A stretch of 6,634 bases of DNA from Gammaproteobacteria bacterium. GTDB lineage: Bacteria > Bacillota_I > Bacilli_A > Izemoplasmatales > UBA1188. Every line of letters starts with the position of its first letter. The stretch's first letter is position 1. Under the pieces are notes generated by a model that made no database searches, was not told the DNA's origin, and was given only the letters and a program-made list of their open reading frames with translations. Both the position numbers and the translations under genes were made by a program. This document shows, piece by piece, positions 6,417 through 6,634 of the stretch. Where the stretch lies: contig JAILNJ010000061.1 in assembly GCA_024691665.1 (NCBI GenBank), forward strand, positions 1-6,634. The letters are read 5' to 3'.

Positions 6417-6455
6417 ATAAAAACGATGCGTTTTTCTTTTTCGCATCGTTTTTAT
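6417..6455. terminator. Bidirectional intrinsic terminator hairpin
   Basis: A perfect 14-bp inverted repeat (6417-6430 with 6442-6455) encloses an 11-nt pyrimidine-rich loop. Its core is CGATGCG/CGCATCG, and A-runs and T-runs on each side give a U-tract on either strand. On the minus strand it ends the upstream membrane-protein gene, whose stop codon (6452-6454) lies inside the stem, and it insulates the pectin operon from read-through. It would also stop any plus-strand transcript coming from the operon region. Confidence 0.88.
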
Positions 6456-6634
6456 ATACATCCAATTAAATAACTACACATATTACATACAAGCGATATA
6501 ATTATCGCTTTTTTAATATCATTCGTAATTAATAAATATACTAATCCTTCAACTAAAAATACACATACTTCAAGAATGTATAACCATAAATAATAATTAG
6601 ACACAAACTGAAGAATTATATTCATTGAAAGGTT
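6452..6634 (-). CDS. C-terminal part of a small hydrophobic membrane protein, partial
   Basis: An open minus-strand frame runs from the window edge to a TAA at 6452-6454. At least 60 codons are visible and are very rich in Leu, Ile, Val, Tyr and Cys. Two likely transmembrane helices can be seen: one through the YYLWLYILEVCVFLVEGLVY stretch and one in the last 20 residues. A short polar turn (TNDIKK) lies between them. The E-x(5)-E-G pattern and a closing N-x2-S-x3-G resemble C-termini of various small integral membrane proteins of Clostridia and Mollicutes, but I cannot name the family. An ATG at 6623-6625 has no ribosome binding site, so the true start probably lies beyond the edge. A terminator at its end separates it from the pectin operon, so no functional link is implied. 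Confidence 0.6.
   Translation of the reverse strand, partial: NLSMNIILQFVSNYYLWLYILEVCVFLVEGLVYLLITNDIKKAIIISLVCNMCSYLIGCI
6491..6514 (+). terminator. Terminator-like hairpin on the plus strand, antisense to the membrane-protein gene
   Basis: AAGCGATA (6491-6498) and TATCGCTT (6503-6510) form a perfect 8-bp stem with a 4-nt loop, followed directly by TTTT. The T-run follows only on the plus strand, opposite to every gene in the window. It lies within the partial membrane-protein frame. It could end an antisense transcript or be a chance palindrome in AT-rich coding DNA. Confidence 0.3.

Noticed and set aside
1..6634. CRISPR array, tRNA/rRNA genes, insertion sequence or attachment site
   Set aside because: I saw no regularly spaced repeats, cloverleaf or rRNA-like segments, transposase motifs or terminal inverted repeats on either strand.

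Overview
The window comes from a low-GC bacterium, most likely a gut-type Firmicute or Mollicute relative (Bacilli/Erysipelotrichia or Acholeplasma-like). This rests on the AT-rich sequence, AT-ending codons, strong AGGAG-type ribosome binding sites and densely packed genes. Trp is encoded by TGG and no coding frame needs TGA as a sense codon, so the standard bacterial code fits. All seven visible stop codons are TAA or TAG. The taxonomy is inference.

All real genes lie on the minus strand, so the operon reads from right to left. At the right edge (6452-6634) is the 3' end of a gene for a small, very hydrophobic membrane protein of unknown function. A strong bidirectional hairpin terminator (6417-6455) follows it. 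A short regulatory region comes next, with a candidate sigma-A promoter (6371-6399) and a palindrome over the predicted start site (6352-6365). The operon then follows: a cytosolic GH28 polygalacturonase-type hydrolase (4820-6325), kdgK (3789-4811), kduI (2941-3777), eda (2300-2941), a KduD/gluconate 5-dehydrogenase-type SDR (1513-2298), uxaB (51-1505), and the first 16 codons of what looks like an AEC-family transporter (1-49). Junctions range from an 11-nt gap to a 1-nt overlap, and stop codons usually sit in or beside the next gene's ribosome binding site. This argues for one translationally coupled transcript.

Together the genes form a pectin/uronate catabolic operon. GH28 would release galacturonate or unsaturated galacturonate from imported oligogalacturonides. 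KduI isomerises 5-keto-4-deoxyuronate, the SDR reduces the product to 2-keto-3-deoxygluconate (KDG), KdgK phosphorylates KDG to KDPG, and Eda splits KDPG into pyruvate and glyceraldehyde 3-phosphate. UxaB belongs to the parallel saturated galacturonate branch (tagaturonate to altronate). The other enzymes of that branch, UxaC and UxaA, are not in the window.

The pathway itself is well known and I see no evidence of a wholly new system. The points most worth a second look are the Gno-like identity of the KduD-position enzyme, the cytosolic GH28 with its extra N-terminal beta-rich domain, the lone uxaB, the possible AEC transporter as the next operon gene, and the promoter/operator arrangement.
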